A DNA stretch of 64,000 nt from Euryodendron excelsum (GCA_033060915.1 CM065384.1:35047501-35111500), one strand, 5' to 3'; shown: positions 46,875-59,590, counted from the first letter of the stretch. The notes: generated by a model not told the origin, from the sequence alone. Program-made: numbers and translations.

Positions 46875-47472
46875 TGTGGGTCAAAGAATTTCGGCCTAGT
46901 CCGTCCGGTCAAGCCCAATAAAAATTAAGCGAATAAAGTTGGGTCACGGGTCAGCCCAAGTGGTCGGCAATGCGGGCTCGAGCCTAAGCCAAATGCGGTG
47001 AGCCCAACCCACGGGTATAATCAGAGCATTTAATATTTTGACCTCAGCATTTAATGCAGAGATGTCCCATATTTAATGCGGCAGCAACTCGCCGGACAAC
47101 GTCCATACTCACGTTCGATCAGCCGGGTTTTGGCACGGCGGTAAAGCTAAACCCGTGTCTGATCAGTCGGAGACGAATGGTGTGATTTACGAGATAGGTC
47201 ATGATGATCCTAAGGTAGACACAAGAGTTAACACTCCATCAATTATACTATAATACCGAAGCCCCAAAGAGCAAGGTATGGAGAATTGATTTCACGCATA
47301 CACTGTCTTTATTCATTTGATTCTCGATTAGGATTGTTAACTTAATCGTCGAAGTATTATCGGCTCAAAGAGTGTCGACTCATTCTAACTACTTTGTCTT
47401 TTTGCAGCGAGTTAGTGCTCTTTGATATTGGTTCAAATGATCGGCCAGGCCTTCCCGAAAATTCCACCTACA
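46875..47472 (+). repeat. 5' LTR of gypsy element (598 bp)
   Basis: It runs from TGTGGGTCAAAGAATTTC to CCACCTACA. It is closely similar to 59972-60598 but 29 bp shorter. Its TATA region reads ACTATAATACC, one A shorter than the CTATAAATACC of the 3' LTR. Confidence 0.9.
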
Positions 47473-47474
47473 AT

Positions 47475-47492
47475 TGGCGCGGTCTGTGGGAA
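47475..47492 (+). other. primer binding site (TGGCGC type)
   Basis: TGGCGCGGTCTGTGGGAA lies two bases inside the LTR. Tat-lineage elements commonly have TGGCGCCGTCTGTGGGAA here, so one base differs. Confidence 0.8.
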
Positions 47493-47628
47493 GGTCAAAG
47501 ATAACCATAAGTACCAACGGCCAAAGGAAAAGAGGAGTAAACCACACTGAGTGAGGAAATGAGACTTCCTCCAGCAAAGACCATACCAATTCGGCATACT
47601 GCTGATCTAACCCGGTAGATCGCCTTCG

Positions 47629-49080
47629 ATGTCGGACGAAGAGATTGGAGATTCAGTTCCCTACTGGGAGTCACCAGGGAGAAAGAGACGGGTTGCGGAG
47701 AGATCCAAACTACGTCAGGGAGCCAAACCTCCACAGAAGCCACCACCGGGACCTTGCCCCTTTGCCCTCCAGTGGACGTCTCCCCAACGACCATACGCTC
47801 CATTCTGCTGAGCGGGAGCTTCGGCGAGTGACGAAGAGATTGCCTACCTCACTTCTCAGGTTCAGGCTATAAGGGAAGCAAGCTCTAGAAAAGATAGGCA
47901 CGGCAGAAGAGAATCCTCGAGCCATGAAAACAATATAAGGAGTAGAGACTCCAGAAGTAAAGACACGCCCTTAGCACGAGTGAGAGCAAGCTACACATCT
48001 AGCATCGGACGTTGCGTTGGAAAGCGAGAAAAATGGCATCGAAGGAGAAGCCAGACGCCGCAAAACAAGGATCAGGCAGAAGCTAGTCAGCAACAAAAAG
48101 ACTAGGAAAAGTGGCTCAATGAAAAGTTGGATGATAAAAAGTAGCACCCTAAAGACTGCATTACCTAGGACATGATTAAAAGGGCCCTAGATCAGATTGC
48201 ATCCACACCATTCATGGAGGAAATTGAGTCTCGCCAACCTCTATGAAAGTTTACACCACCAAAGTTCACTTTATATGATAGAAAGGCTGAACCAGTCAGT
48301 CATGTTTGGCATTCTAAGCAAATGATGGCGCTATGGAGTGGAGACTAGTCCCTGATGTGCCGAATTTTCCCCTCCAGCTTGGGGGACGTGGCCCTATGAT
48401 GGTTTGACAGGTTGCCATCCAAGTCGGTGTCAAACTGGAGGCAACTTGCCGTGCTATTTACTGCTCGCTTCATAGCCAACAGTATATAGGCCAAAGAGGT
48501 CGATTTCCTACTTACCTTACGGAAGAACAAGGGAGAAGGATTACTAGCATACGCAAGGCGCTACTGGGAGGCCTACAATGAAATTGACGAATGCAGTGAG
48601 CAGCTGGCTGTAATCCAATTCAAGATCGTCTTACCTAGGAAGCATCGTTTACAACAATCCTTAATGAAGAAACCGGCCCTTACCGTGCTAGAGTTGATGT
48701 CCAAAATCAAGCGATACGCCCGATTGGAAGAAGATGTAGGCCGATTATGGAGAAGGTCAGCATAGTTTTTGAAAAAATGAATAGGAGAGATGCCAAGAAA
48801 CCTCGGTGAGAAGACAAAAACAACCGAGGCAAGAAGGCAAATAAAGGGGTCTACACAGTCTTCAATGATCCCATTTACAAAATCTTGCCCTAGATTCGTG
48901 ACAAGCCCTTTTTCAAATGGTCCCCTAAAGTTGGAAGGAGACTCTGCATCCTGAGACCAGAAGAAGTTCTGCTCTTATCATTGGGAGAAAGGGCATTAGA
49001 TAAACCAATGTCGGCATCTTAAAAGCCACTTGAAAGACTTAGCTAAAGCTGGTCATCTCGACTAGTACATTGATCGGAAA
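47629..49080 (+). pseudogene. gypsy gag
   Basis: Particle structural protein. Possible start ATG 47629 (MSDEEIGDSVPYWE). The gag core is recognisable at 48250-48720: TPPKFTLYDRKAEP, WRQLAVLFTARFIANS, EGLLAYARRYWEAYNEID and TVLELMSKIKRYARLEED. A CCHC-like knuckle near 48970-49020 (FCSYHWEKGH*INQC, with a stop inside) ends the protein, followed by HLKDLAKAGHLD. Many single-base stops (TAG, TGA) interrupt it. Confidence 0.8.
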
Positions 49081-49229
49081 AAAAAAGAAACGAGTGGTTG
49101 AACACCTAAGGTAGGAAGTTGTCCCGCAGAAGGATAATGAAGCTAGACTGGTTCGAATAATTAACGTATTGCATGGTTTAGCTGAATCATAAGCCGTTGA
49201 CCTGCATTGATACCGGGCTGAGATACAAA

Positions 49230-49960
49230 AGGCTGCGCACTTAAGGGAGGTGATGCAGATAGAACCTTCATCCAAAAAGGTTAAGGTTGGTAGTAACACT
49301 GTCGCCATAACCTTCATTGATGAAGACCTCGTGGGGGTGCAGACCCTCACAATGATGCCTTGGTTGTGACGTTGAGAATGGCGAGTTGTGACGTTAGAAG
49401 ATTGCTCATCGACTAAGGAATTTCTCCCAAAGTCAAGTATTATAGTCTTTTTAAAAAATTGGAGCTGAAAGAGTTTGATCTTCAGCCATCGCTCAACTCG
49501 TTGGTCGACTTCAGTTTAGACCTGGTTTAGCCTCTGGGGAAGGTGACAATTCCTGTATTGCCGAATGGATTACATTGCAGATAGAGTTCCTGGTGGTCAA
49601 TGTGCATTCCCCCTATAATACAATAATGGGATGAGCATGGTTGCACCTCATAAAGGCTATTCCATCCTCCTACCATCAGCTAATCCAATTTCCTATCCCT
49701 GAAGGGGTGGGAGAAATAAGAGGAGACCAGATGGCTATCAAACAGTGCTTTTTGACGGCATGCACCATGAAGGTGAAAGCTGACAAGGTGCAAATGATGA
49801 AACTTCACTAGGATACGCCTACTATTGACGATGTAGGGCAGACTCAAAAAAATAAAGCCGTTGAAACATTGAAAAAAATCCACATTGATTGTCAGGGTGA
49901 GAAGTATTTCGTCATCAGCACATCCTTGTCCGAAGCTGAAGAGAACTCTCCAATTGAGCT
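49230..49960 (+). pseudogene. gypsy protease region
   Basis: Aspartic protease of the polyprotein. Near 49360-49460 the frame reads RRLLID*GISPKVKYYSLFKKL, corresponding to the LVDxGSSxDxL active site of Tat elements with a stop next to the Asp. LNSLVDFSLDLV and VTIPVLPNG flaps follow. It is not functional. Confidence 0.65.
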
Positions 49961-51760
49961 GTTGACAAGTTACCTTGAGATGTTCGCCTGGACTTCTTAC
50001 AACATGTCAGGGATCAACGCCGAGGTTGCCTGCCACTGATTGAATGTCGACCTACAGTACCAACTTGTGGTCCAAAAGGGAAGGAGGGCGGCAACAGAAC
50101 ATGTAGAAGCTGTTATGGAAGAAACTAAAAAGCTCCTAGATGCTAAGGCAATTTGGGAAGTCCACTACCCAAGCTGGCTTTCAAACACTGTGGTGGTAAA
50201 GAAGAAGGATGACAAGTGGAGGGTCTATATCAACTTCACCAATCTAAACAAAGCATGCCCAAAGACCCTTTCCCTCTTCCCAAGATCGACCAGCTCGCTG
50301 ATACAACAACTGGTTTCATGGGGATGAGCTTCTTGGATGCTTATCGCGGGTATCACTAGATCCCTCTCCATAAAGATGACCAGAAGAAGACCGCCTTCAT
50401 CACTCCAAGGGGTATCTTCTGCTACAAGGTAATGCCTTTTGGTCTGAAGAATGCCGGAGCCACTTACCAGCAACTAGTCACCAAAATGGTTAAAGACCAT
50501 ATCGATGGCACTGTAAAGGTCTACATCGATAATATGGTAGTTAAAAGCAAAATTAATAGCTCTCATTTGGAAGATTTGAAAGGAGTGTTTGACATCCTCA
50601 AGCATTACAAAATAAGGCTAAATGCCTTCAAATGCGTGTTCAAAGTTAGCTCGGGGAAATTTTTGGGGTTCTTAGTTACACACTGAGGAATTGAAGTAGA
50701 TCCACGGTAGATTAGTGAGATCCAAAATGTTCAAGCCCCAAAGAACGCCAAAAAAGTACAAAAGTTGACTGGTATGGCAGCGGAACTCAACAAATTCATT
50801 AGCCGATCTTCGAATAAGTGCCGATCATTCTTCCAGCTTTTCAAAATATAGGAGCAATTCAACTGGACTCTGGAGTGTGATTAAGCCCTTGCGAATTTGA
50901 AGAAGTAACTGACCCAACCACCCTTGTTTTCCACCCCACTTAAGCATGAAGAGCTCTTTCTCTACTTGGCAGTATCGAAGCATGATGTTAGTGTCATTCT
51001 ACTCTGGTAACTAGATCGGCAATAGATGCTGGTTTATTATGTCAGCAAAATGCTCTTGGGGGTAGAAAGCAGGTACCTACCATTAGAGAAATTGGCACTT
51101 GCTCTGGTAGTGGCATCTCGAAAATTGGTGTACTACTTTAGAGCCCATACCATCAACGTCCTTACTGACCATCAGCTACAGCCACTCTTTAGACGGGCTG
51201 ACTTCTCTGGCAGATTGGCAAAGTGAGCTGTTGAGCTAGGAGAATTCGACATCAAGTTCCACCCAAGATTGGTAGTTAAAGGATAGGTACTTGTTGACTT
51301 TATTGCTGAATTCTCTGTTGAATTACCACCGGAGAACGACCCGACAACACCCTCTGCCCAACAACACGGTGACCTCCCCCTGGATCTTTGGAAAAATGCT
51401 GATCATTGGAAACTCTTCCTCGACGAAGCTTCCAATGATAGGGGGACAAGATCGAGGATTGTGCTCATCACACCAGACAGTTTGACAATAGAGTAGGCTA
51501 TCAAACTCGAGTTCACTACCTCAAACAATGAATTGGAATACAAGGCCCTACTCGTCGAACTGCCGAGCCATTGAACTAACGATTGTCGAGATCATCATCT
51601 ATTCAGACTCCCAATTAGTGGTTAATCGAATCACGCGAGAATGCACGGCAAAAAATGACAGAATGACTCAGTACTTGGAAAAAGCAAAGGAATTGCCGGC
51701 CAAATTTGGCAAGTATAAACTCCACTAGATCAATCGCGACAACAACGCTCATGTTGATGC
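49960..51760 (+). pseudogene. gypsy reverse transcriptase and RNase H
   Basis: RT motifs: YPSWLSNTVVVKKKDDKWRV, then after a frame change LDAYRGYH*IPLHKDDQKK (stop at the usual Gln) and GIFCYKVMPFGLKNAGATYQ. The active site YIDNMVVKS at 50522-50548 carries YIDN instead of YIDD, losing a catalytic Asp. RNase H follows: SKMLLGVESRYLPLEKLALA, VLTDHQLQPL, then the second RNase H module typical of Tat elements near 51400-51720 (WKLFLDEASN, SNNELEYKAL). At least ten stops and shifts are present. Confidence 0.85.
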
Positions 51761-53060
51761 CTTGGTTATACTAGCAACGACCCTAAAATCAGGATCAAAG
51801 AGAACAATCCATGTGGAGACCTTAGCCAGACCGAGCATATTTCATGAAGAGGAGCAAGCTCTCGCTATAGAACAGTTGGGACCATCATGGATGGACCCAA
51901 TCATCTCCTATCTTGACAAAGACGAGTTGCCAAAGGATAAGAATGAAGCCAGACGGGTCAAACACAAAGCCCTCAGATACTGGCTATCACCAACTAAGGA
52001 ACTCTACAGAAGATCCTTCACAGGCCCCTATTTGCATTGTGTTCACCTAGACAAAGTGCAGGGTGTCCTGTTCGAAATTCATAAAGGGATCTGTGGAAGT
52101 CACGTCGGCGAAAGGTCATTGGCACACCGAGCTATCTCACAGGGGTACTGGTGGCCTTATATGCAAAAGGTTGCAGCCCAGTATGTGTTGAGATGTGAAA
52201 AATGTCAAAAGTTCTCTCCAATTATACATCAGCCTGCTGAGGATCTCACAACTATAACTAGCCCTTGGCCTTTTACCCAATAGGGACTGCACATAGTCGG
52301 GCCTTTGCCCTGAGCTTTAGGCATTAGGAGGTTGCTTATTGTGGCAATAGACTACTTCACTAAGTGGGTGGAGGCAGAGCCCCTGTCAACCATCAGAGAG
52401 ATCGACGCCAAAAGATTCGGTTGGAGAAATATAATAACAAGATTCAGCATACCTCAAGCACTTGTCTCGAACAACGGTACCCAATTTGATGGCAATATGT
52501 TTAGATCATTTTTTGATAAGCTCAGAATCAGAAACTACTATTTAACACAGGCCTATCCTCAGTGCAATGGGCAAGCTAAAATTTCAAACAGAATTATGCT
52601 AAACAGGATCAAGAAACGGGTGGAAAAGGCTAAAGGAAAATGAATGGAGCAACTGCCCAATGTCTTACGGTCCTATAGAACTACCTTGAGCAGGTCTATT
52701 GGAGAAACATCCTTTTTCTTTGGCTCATGGGGTGGAGGCAGTAGTACCTTTGGAGGTGGGACTACCAACAATCAAATCGGCAGCATTCAATACTGGACTT
52801 AACGACCAGACCTTGGCTACAGACCTTAATCAGCCAAGATCCTTTGTACCAGGAGACTTAGTTCTGTGGAAAGTATTAGGGATAACAAAGATCTAATAGA
52901 TGGAAAGCTTGGCCCCAACTCGGAAGGTCCTTATAGAGTAGTGTCCCAAGCCGGCATGGGGGCATACCGACTGGAAATTGTTGAAGATGGGAGACAACTA
53001 CCCTAACCTTCGAACGCCAACAACCTGAGAAAATTTTATCAGTAGAATTGACTCCCGTAT
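51760..53060 (+). pseudogene. gypsy integrase with mutated catalytic triad
   Basis: The zinc HHCC module is intact (GSHVGERSLAHRAISQGYWW, VLRCEKCQKF). The core starts with IVAIDYFTKWVEAEPLS, keeping the first Asp. The second catalytic Asp (usual SDNGTQF) is Asn (SNNGTQFD) and the catalytic Glu (usual GQAE) is Lys (CNGQAKISNR). A frameshift follows near 52700. A C-terminal part with PRSFVPGDLVLWKV remains. Both active-site changes are G-to-A transitions on the coding strand. Confidence 0.9.
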
Positions 53061-53819
53061 GATGTATCTACTCAGCAATGTTTGGTTTTTTTGAAGCTTC
53101 ATATGATCAACAAAATTGGAACTCTTTTCAAAGAAATTTACTCATCTGATGCTACTCCAAAATATAAAATACTAAGTAAAGACAAAAACAAAAACCAAGT
53201 ATAAAAACTTAGTCTTATCCAAGTTGGACAGGTCGGCCAATAAAGGTCACAAAAACTAAGTGTAAAAACTTGGTCCTGTTCAAGTTAGGCAAGTGTCGCG
53301 CCCAGATTTTTCGCACTCGAGGAATACTCACACAAGTGGAAAAAATGTTGTACTCTCTCGTTAGAACTCACCCTCCTAGAAGAATGAGTGCGACTAGGTT
53401 TGAATTGAAAAATTGATTTGAATAAAAGGCTTTTAGAAAAAGATTCGGAGTCGCCACCTAACTTGATTAAGGTGAGTTAGGTCACCTAAAAACTAAGAAT
53501 AATCCGAAGACTACACTTAAGGTTTTTGAAAAACGATTTTGGAAAACATCCTCAAGAGAGGGTTTTCTTTTAGGAAAACGGGTTGTTTGGCAACCTTTGG
53601 AAAACATTTAGCCCTTTTTAGAAAAATAACTCCTTTTGGTCTTTGAAATCAGTGATCTAGGTTCGGAGGTTGGTTACGTGTAGGGAAGACGCACTAAGCT
53701 ATCACCCTACTCCGCCCTTTCGGTACCTACATGTCAATCTACCCTAGATTCACCTATGAGAGTCTTTAATTAACTGTAGTTCAATCCTATCCATTTTAGA
53801 AAAATAATGTTTAAAAAGA

Positions 53820-55900
53820 AATTAACATGACGCATGATATGCAAGCGCAACAGAAGATAATTGAAAAATAGATTTGAAAAGAGATTGATTTGAAATTGAT
53901 TTGATTCGAAAATATATTTGAAGAGATGGAATTAAAATTGGAAAGTTTGAAAATTGAAAGTAGAAATTTGGAAATAGAAATTTTGAAATTGGAATTTTGA
54001 AAATAGATTGGAATTTGAGATTTGAAAAGATTTTGGAAACCGCACCCATGAGGGTGGAATTGAAAGTTTGAAAAGTATTGTGACCGCACATATGAAGGTT
54101 GCCTACGTATCCCTTTGAGGGAATCAGGTCAGTCGTAGTTCGGACAAGAGTCCGATTGAAAAGAGATTGATTTGAAGAGAGAGATTGAATTGGAAGAAAG
54201 AGATTGAATTGAAAACTGGATTTGATTTGAGATTAGAAGAGGAGATTGGAAATTGAAATTGAGAATATTGGACTTGCTTTGGAAAGATGGATTTTGGAAA
54301 GACTTGGTTTTGGAAAGATGGAGGTTTAGGAAACCTACACTTAGGAAAGGTAGAAGACCTAGGAAAGACTTAAGATTAAGAAAGATTAGATTGGAATGTT
54401 GGATTTGGAAAGATCTTGAAAGATTTGGAAACTTGGAATTTAGGAAAGATTTGGATTAGGAAAGTTTCGAATTAGGAAAGTGTTATTTTTGGAAAGTTTT
54501 GAATTTGGAAAGTTTTGAAAATTGGAAAGTTTCAACTTAGGAAAGTTTTGAATTTGAAAAGTTTTCACTTTAGGAAAATTTTGAAATAGGAAAGTATTGA
54601 ATTTAGAAATGTTTTGAATTAGGAAAAGTTTAGTTTAAGAAAGGATTAGAATTTAGAAAGTTTCAAGTTAAGAAAGTTTTGAATTTTGGAATGTTTTGAA
54701 AAAGAGAAGTTTTGAAAGTGGAAAAGTTTAGAAAACAAGGAAGTTTTGAAAATAAGAAAGTTTCGTTTTGGAAAAGGTTTGAAAAAGGAAAGTTTTCAGT
54801 TTAGAAAATGTTTGAATTAAGAAAGTTTTGAGTTTAGAAAAGTCTTAGATTTGGAAAGATGTTGAAGCTTTGGAAAATTTAAAATTTGGAAAGATTTAGG
54901 TTTAGAAAGATTTAACTTGAGAAAGTTTCAAATTTAGAAAGTTTTGATTTTGGAAAGATTTGAAATTTAGAAAGGTTAAGATTTAGAAAGTCTTAGAGTT
55001 TTAGAAAATCTTGAGATTAGGAAAGGTTTGAGTTTAGGAAAAATTTGAAAACTTGAAATTGGAAAGTTAAGATTTGGAAAGGGGGTTGAATTAGGAAAGA
55101 TTTGAAAGTTAAGTTTTAAAACTTAGGAAAGATTTTTATGTTCAAGTTTTGGAAACTTAAGATTTAGGAAAGTGAAAGATTAGGAAGGATTTGAATTAGG
55201 AAAGAGTTGGATTTTAAAATTTAAGGAAAGATTTAAAGTTTAAATTTAGGAAACTTATGGTTTAGGAAGGAATTGAATTAAGAAAGGTTTGGATTAGGAA
55301 GGGATTGGATTTGGTTTCTAAAAGCAAAGGTTTGATTTTGTTTTAAAAAACGGAGGATTGGATTTGGTTTCCTAAAGGGAAGATAGGATTTGGCAAGGAT
55401 TTGGAAAAGGAGATTTTAGAAATCCTAGATTTGAAAAATTATAGTTTCGACGTAGAAAAGAGGTTTTGGAAACGTGTATAGTTTAGATGTGAAAACAAGG
55501 GGTTTTGGAAACCTAGGTTTGTAGCAAAGTTTGAAAATCATGTTTTTGGAGAAAAAATTAGGGTTTCCTAATTGTGGGTTCTAGGGCTTGACTTGGGCTC
55601 TAAAGAAAGAGTTTTTGGAAAGTGTGTTTTTTTAGAAACGAAGATTTTGGAAAGAAAATCCTAGGAAGTAGTTTCTAAAGGAAAGATTTTGGAAAGAGAG
55701 TTTTTGAAAAGATTTTTGGAAAGAGTTTTTTTTTGGAAAGTGGATTTTGGAAAGGAGTTGAAAAAGGGAGTTTTGAAAAAATAGATTTTGGAGGGAGTTT
55801 TTGAAAATAATTTTGGAGAGGAAAGTTTTAGGAAAGTATGTTGAAAAAGAGATTTTTAGGAAGAGGGATTTTTTTGAAAAGAGAGTTTTTAGAAGGTATA
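53820..55900 (+). repeat. 2-kb purine-rich GGAAAG/TTTGGAAAG tract
   Basis: Degenerate short repeats of TTTGGAAAG, TTAGGAAAG and TTTGAAAA fill the middle of the solo LTR. They leave no coding potential on either strand despite short open frames. Confidence 0.8.
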
Positions 55901-56979
55901 AAAACATCTCACTTTCCTAAAGTAATTCTAACCATAAGAGGGCAAGAACCACTTTAGGAAAGCGGTTTTGGAAAACAATAAGATTTGAAAATATGGACCA
56001 TATTGGTCACTTTTAATGTAACACTTTCCTAAAGCAACCCTAGCCTTGGAAAGGCTAGAATCACCCTAGAATTGTGATTTTGAAAACAAGTTTTTGAAAA
56101 AGAGATTTTGATGCAATTTTGAAAACAAGTTTGAAAACGGTTTTGAAAACGAGTTTGAAAACGAATTTTGGAAGATGCAAGACTATGATATGCACAATGC
56201 AATTTGGGGTCGTGAACATACAAGGCTAAGGCTTCACCACATAATCAAGGGGGCCAGACCCACGTGGTCTTTGGTTAGACTAGAAGAAAGCCCCCGACAC
56301 GGTGACTCTCCAATAGCCCAATCCTACACATGGACCGGGAATTCTCTTGTTTCAAGCATGCAAAGAAAGGGGGGAAAGAGATGGGGGATTAAAATAGAGA
56401 AAACCCAAGTGGGTTAGGAGAGAGAAGAGAGAGGGGGGAAGTGCAAAAAATTTAAATAGGGAGCCTACCTTGTATCTTGTTTATTTTGTGCGTCGTGCTG
56501 TCTTCAGTCTTCGGTCTTCGGTCTTTGTCTTGATCTTCACCTTCAGTCTTCAAGAGTTGTCTTCAAGCTTTGGATTGCAGCTCTTCAAGTCTTCAAAGGA
56601 TGGTTGAAGGCTAGTATATGAGCATATGGGGGTGTGTATGAGTGTATAGGAGGCTAGGGTTTGTGTATGATGGCTAGGATTTGGGAAACCTAAGGAGGCT
56701 AGGGTTTAGGGAGTGCTCGAGCTCTGTATATCGAATTATATGATTTTTGGTTTGAGTTTGCGGACCCTTTTCACGTTGGATGAGGCTCTGTATTTATAGA
56801 GATTGGACAATACTGGCGCCTGTTGCAGTGGCGCTAGGCCATTTTTTGGCTTGGCGCCACTACTAGTAGCGCTAGCTAATTAGGAAAGGTTTAAGGTCGG
56901 CAAGCAACGTATCTTTGACTAGATTTGGGCGCCTGTACTATTGACTATCATGCAATTTTTAGCCTGGCTTCACTAGGAG

Positions 56980-57450
56980 TGACTCCGGAAAGTCCGGGAA
57001 TGATTTGAAGGAGCCGAGAATGACCCGGAAGGCCGGAAAGGAGCAGGAACACTTAAAATAGTGTCCTGGAGGTATTTGACTTAAAAAGTGAGGACAAAAT
57101 GTGTCGGAAAGGTTGATCGGGCCTTTAGGGGTAAAACGGTCAATCGGACTAGGAAGCTGCCGGGGCAAACTCGGACTGTCCTGGAAAAAGACTTGGGATC
57201 TGGAAACATTATTTAGAATGTTCCCAGAGGTTGCTGGTTTGATTTCCAAAGCCGGCGTGGTCGGAAAAGGAGACCAGCCCACCAGGGGCAAAACGGTCAT
57301 TTTGTACTGGGTTGGCCGGAACTGACTCGGAATGATCCGGAAAGATAAAGGAAGGTTGAGAATACTATAAAAAGTAGTTTCAGAAGGTTACCGGTTTGAT
57401 ACCCATAGCTGGTGTGGTTCCCGGGACGTTCAAATGCCTAGGGGCAAAAC
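56980..57450 (+). repeat. three ~155-bp units in the solo LTR
   Basis: GGGGYAAAACGGTCA recurs at about 57128, 57285 and 57435, each preceded by an ACTCGGA/ACTCCGGAA phrase about 40-150 bp upstream. This defines an imperfect tandem repeat. Confidence 0.6.
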
Positions 57451-57923
57451 GGTCATTTAGCTTCAAATAGGCCCTACGGGCCCGAGAAGCGACTGGTGGA
57501 CTAAATTCAAGTTAAAAAGGCGGGCTTAGAGTCTAAATATGCATGTGATGTGTGAAAGTGAGATTGGTCAGCTCGGAGATTGCCGAGCGGGCAAAAATGG
57601 GGTGCTTACAGCAAGTCGGCCAATGAAGGTCACAAAAACTAAGTGTAAAAACTTGGTCCTGTCCAAGTTAGATAAGTTGGCCTATGAAGGTCACAAACTC
57701 TAAAACAAAGATCAAATTAAAAATGCCTAGAATTAGTCCTACACAAGTAGGGCAGGCTAGAGCTTTATGCATAAACACAAACCAAGGTCGGAACTTGGTT
57801 CTACGTAACTCATTCAGATTGGCAAAATTTAAATTGAAGATAGAATCAGTACGGCAAAAAAAGACTTGTATTAATTTGAAAATGATTGATTACATATAGA
57901 AAAAAGAAAAAAGTACAAAAAAC

Positions 57924-59590
57924 TAGTTATCATTGATGGTCTCCATAGACTTTTCAGAGGGCTCAGCCGATTTTCCTCCAAAAGCTTTATCAGTGGCCTT
58001 TAGTAGCTCAGCAACAGATTTTGCCTCTTCAGCAGCGACCTTTTAAGCAAGTTTTCTCTTCTACTCGACATTGGCAACCACCTTCTCAGGGTCAATAGAG
58101 CTGTCTTTTGTCATGTCAAAGTAGTTGGGACAAAGCTTCCATATGGTAGAAAACTTCTGCACCTTGGCAAACAGAAGGGCACAGTTCCAACCTTCTCAGA
58201 AGATGGTTCGGCTCAGGTCCGCCATCTGAATAGCCAGATCCTTGGCCACCCAATCAGCACCCCTCTGTATTATCACATCTTCCTTTGCCTTCAGTTTGGC
58301 CATATCAACCTGTAGTGCTTCAATCTCGGCTTTGGCCTTGAACAACTCCATAGACTATACTTCATCCTTCTCTAGCAGTGTGATGGCCTCCTTGTCCCTC
58401 TTCTCAAAATCGGCAGTGACCATCTTCAACTATCCATGACCTCCTCTGCCTTTTTTTTTCTACAGCAACCTCTCCTTGCTGGCGTTAAGCCACCCCTTTT
58501 TTAGACCAATATGTTCTTTGACTAACTGCTGGTGTTGTTTGGCAAGGGAATGAAAATGGTTCATTGCTTCCATAGCGTTAAGGCAGCCCTACATAGTAAG
58601 ATTACGTGTTTGAATAAGAAGCCAAAAGAATCAAGAATATAGTTGAAGGGATAAGAAAGAATTAGTTACCAGAAGAGAGTCATGGAAGGCGCCCATGAAA
58701 ACATTTAGATCATTAGCACTTCTCAGCTTCATAATGTCCTTCTTAGCAGAGCACCGAGGAGAACACCCAACGCCACCTCGGCTTGATCAATCATGGAGTT
58801 GGCAGTAATCATGTACCAACCTAGAATGTTCAGAATGATGGTCATCGACTCGGCATTAGCCGGATCTTGAGTGGCACCTTTAGAGCCAACCTTAGCCTTC
58901 TTTGGGGCCGGCAATTGGGCGACTGCCTCGGTGGCTTTCTTCTTCTGCGGCCGATTACTCGGCTTCTTTTGTGGAGGTGCCACGTCCTTAATCAAGGGAG
59001 TCTCCAAATCTATGGCTGGGGGATCGACAGCTTCTGTGTCAGCCTTTTTAGTGGCTTCCCCATTGTAGCAAACATCATTTCCTTAAGGTTCATCTTGTCA
59101 TGTTCGTTAGGAGATGGGGTTGCCCTCTGCTTCTTCTGGCTTACCTTAACATGGCGGTTACGCATGGTTAAAGGCTCCGATATTGATGCCGAGTAGTTTG
59201 AACCAAACTGAAGCTTGAGAAACTGCTACTCCTCGGCAATATGATCAGATGAAGGTGGAGTAGCAATGGTGACTCGCTTGGCGACGTATGCCTTCTCGAT
59301 GGCAACACCAACAGGAATCTCTTCAAAATCCCCCGTCACACCCTACTTGGCCAATGTGGCAAGAACACTCAGCGGGCAATGAACTTTTGGAGAAGGTGAT
59401 GCAAAGGAAACGTAAGACCTCCCTCGATGATGGTGATAACCGGGAAGGGCATCCCCTTCTCGGTCTTTTCCATACGAAAGTCGTTGGAGTCTACTAACTC
59501 CAGGCTGATTTGGTCGGGGATCTTATACCTATCCTTAAAAGTGGCAATCACCACCGGACTCTCTACCATTTTTCTCAGACGTGTTGCCAT
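57924..59590 (-). pseudogene. antisense extra ORF of Tat/Retand-type element
   Basis: Retand-type elements carry an ORF antisense to pol, between pol and the 3' LTR, of unknown function. The start ATG at 59590 gives MATRLRKMVESPVVIATFKD, then EKGMPFPVITIIEGGLTFPLHHLL, the recognisable N-terminal block of this family. A conserved middle part seems deleted. A basic Pro/Lys-rich linker follows near 59000 (PPQKKPSNRPQKKKATEA), then a helical Ala/Lys/Glu-rich C-terminus (58440-57924; LFKAKAEIEALQVDMAKLKA, VAAEEAKSVAELLKATD) ending NDN-stop at 57924. Stops (TAG, TAA, TGA) sit where Gln or Arg codons are expected. Confidence 0.7.

Larger units (their letters stand above)
53294..57610 (+). mobile_element. 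solo LTR of a large gypsy family, 4317 bp
   Basis: It starts TGTCGCGCCCAGATTTTTCG and ends GGGGTGCTTACA, flanked by perfect GCAAG duplications (53289-53293 and 57611-57615). LTRs above 4 kb with these termini resemble the Tat/Ogre group, but no internal domains remain to prove it. A TATA-like TATTTATAGAG lies near 56790. The short frames inside are not recognisable proteins. A related degenerate copy lies at 2272-4703 in the opposite orientation. Confidence 0.85.
53160..57720 (+). repeat. 61-bp minisatellite split by a solo LTR
   Basis: Three units of about 61 bp contain AAGTGTAAAAACTTGGTCCTG, CAAGTTAGGCAAG and TCGGCCAATGAAGGTCAC. Copies lie at about 53195-53260 and 53260-53293, continuing at 57611-57650, then 57650-57700. 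Short tandem repeats between pol and the 3' LTR are common in Tat-lineage elements. Confidence 0.8.

Noticed and set aside
53811..55907. Open frames in the purine-rich tract of the 4.3-kb LTR
   Set aside because: Composition-driven (Phe/Ser/Asn/Lys-rich on one strand) with no recognisable domain; the region is LTR.
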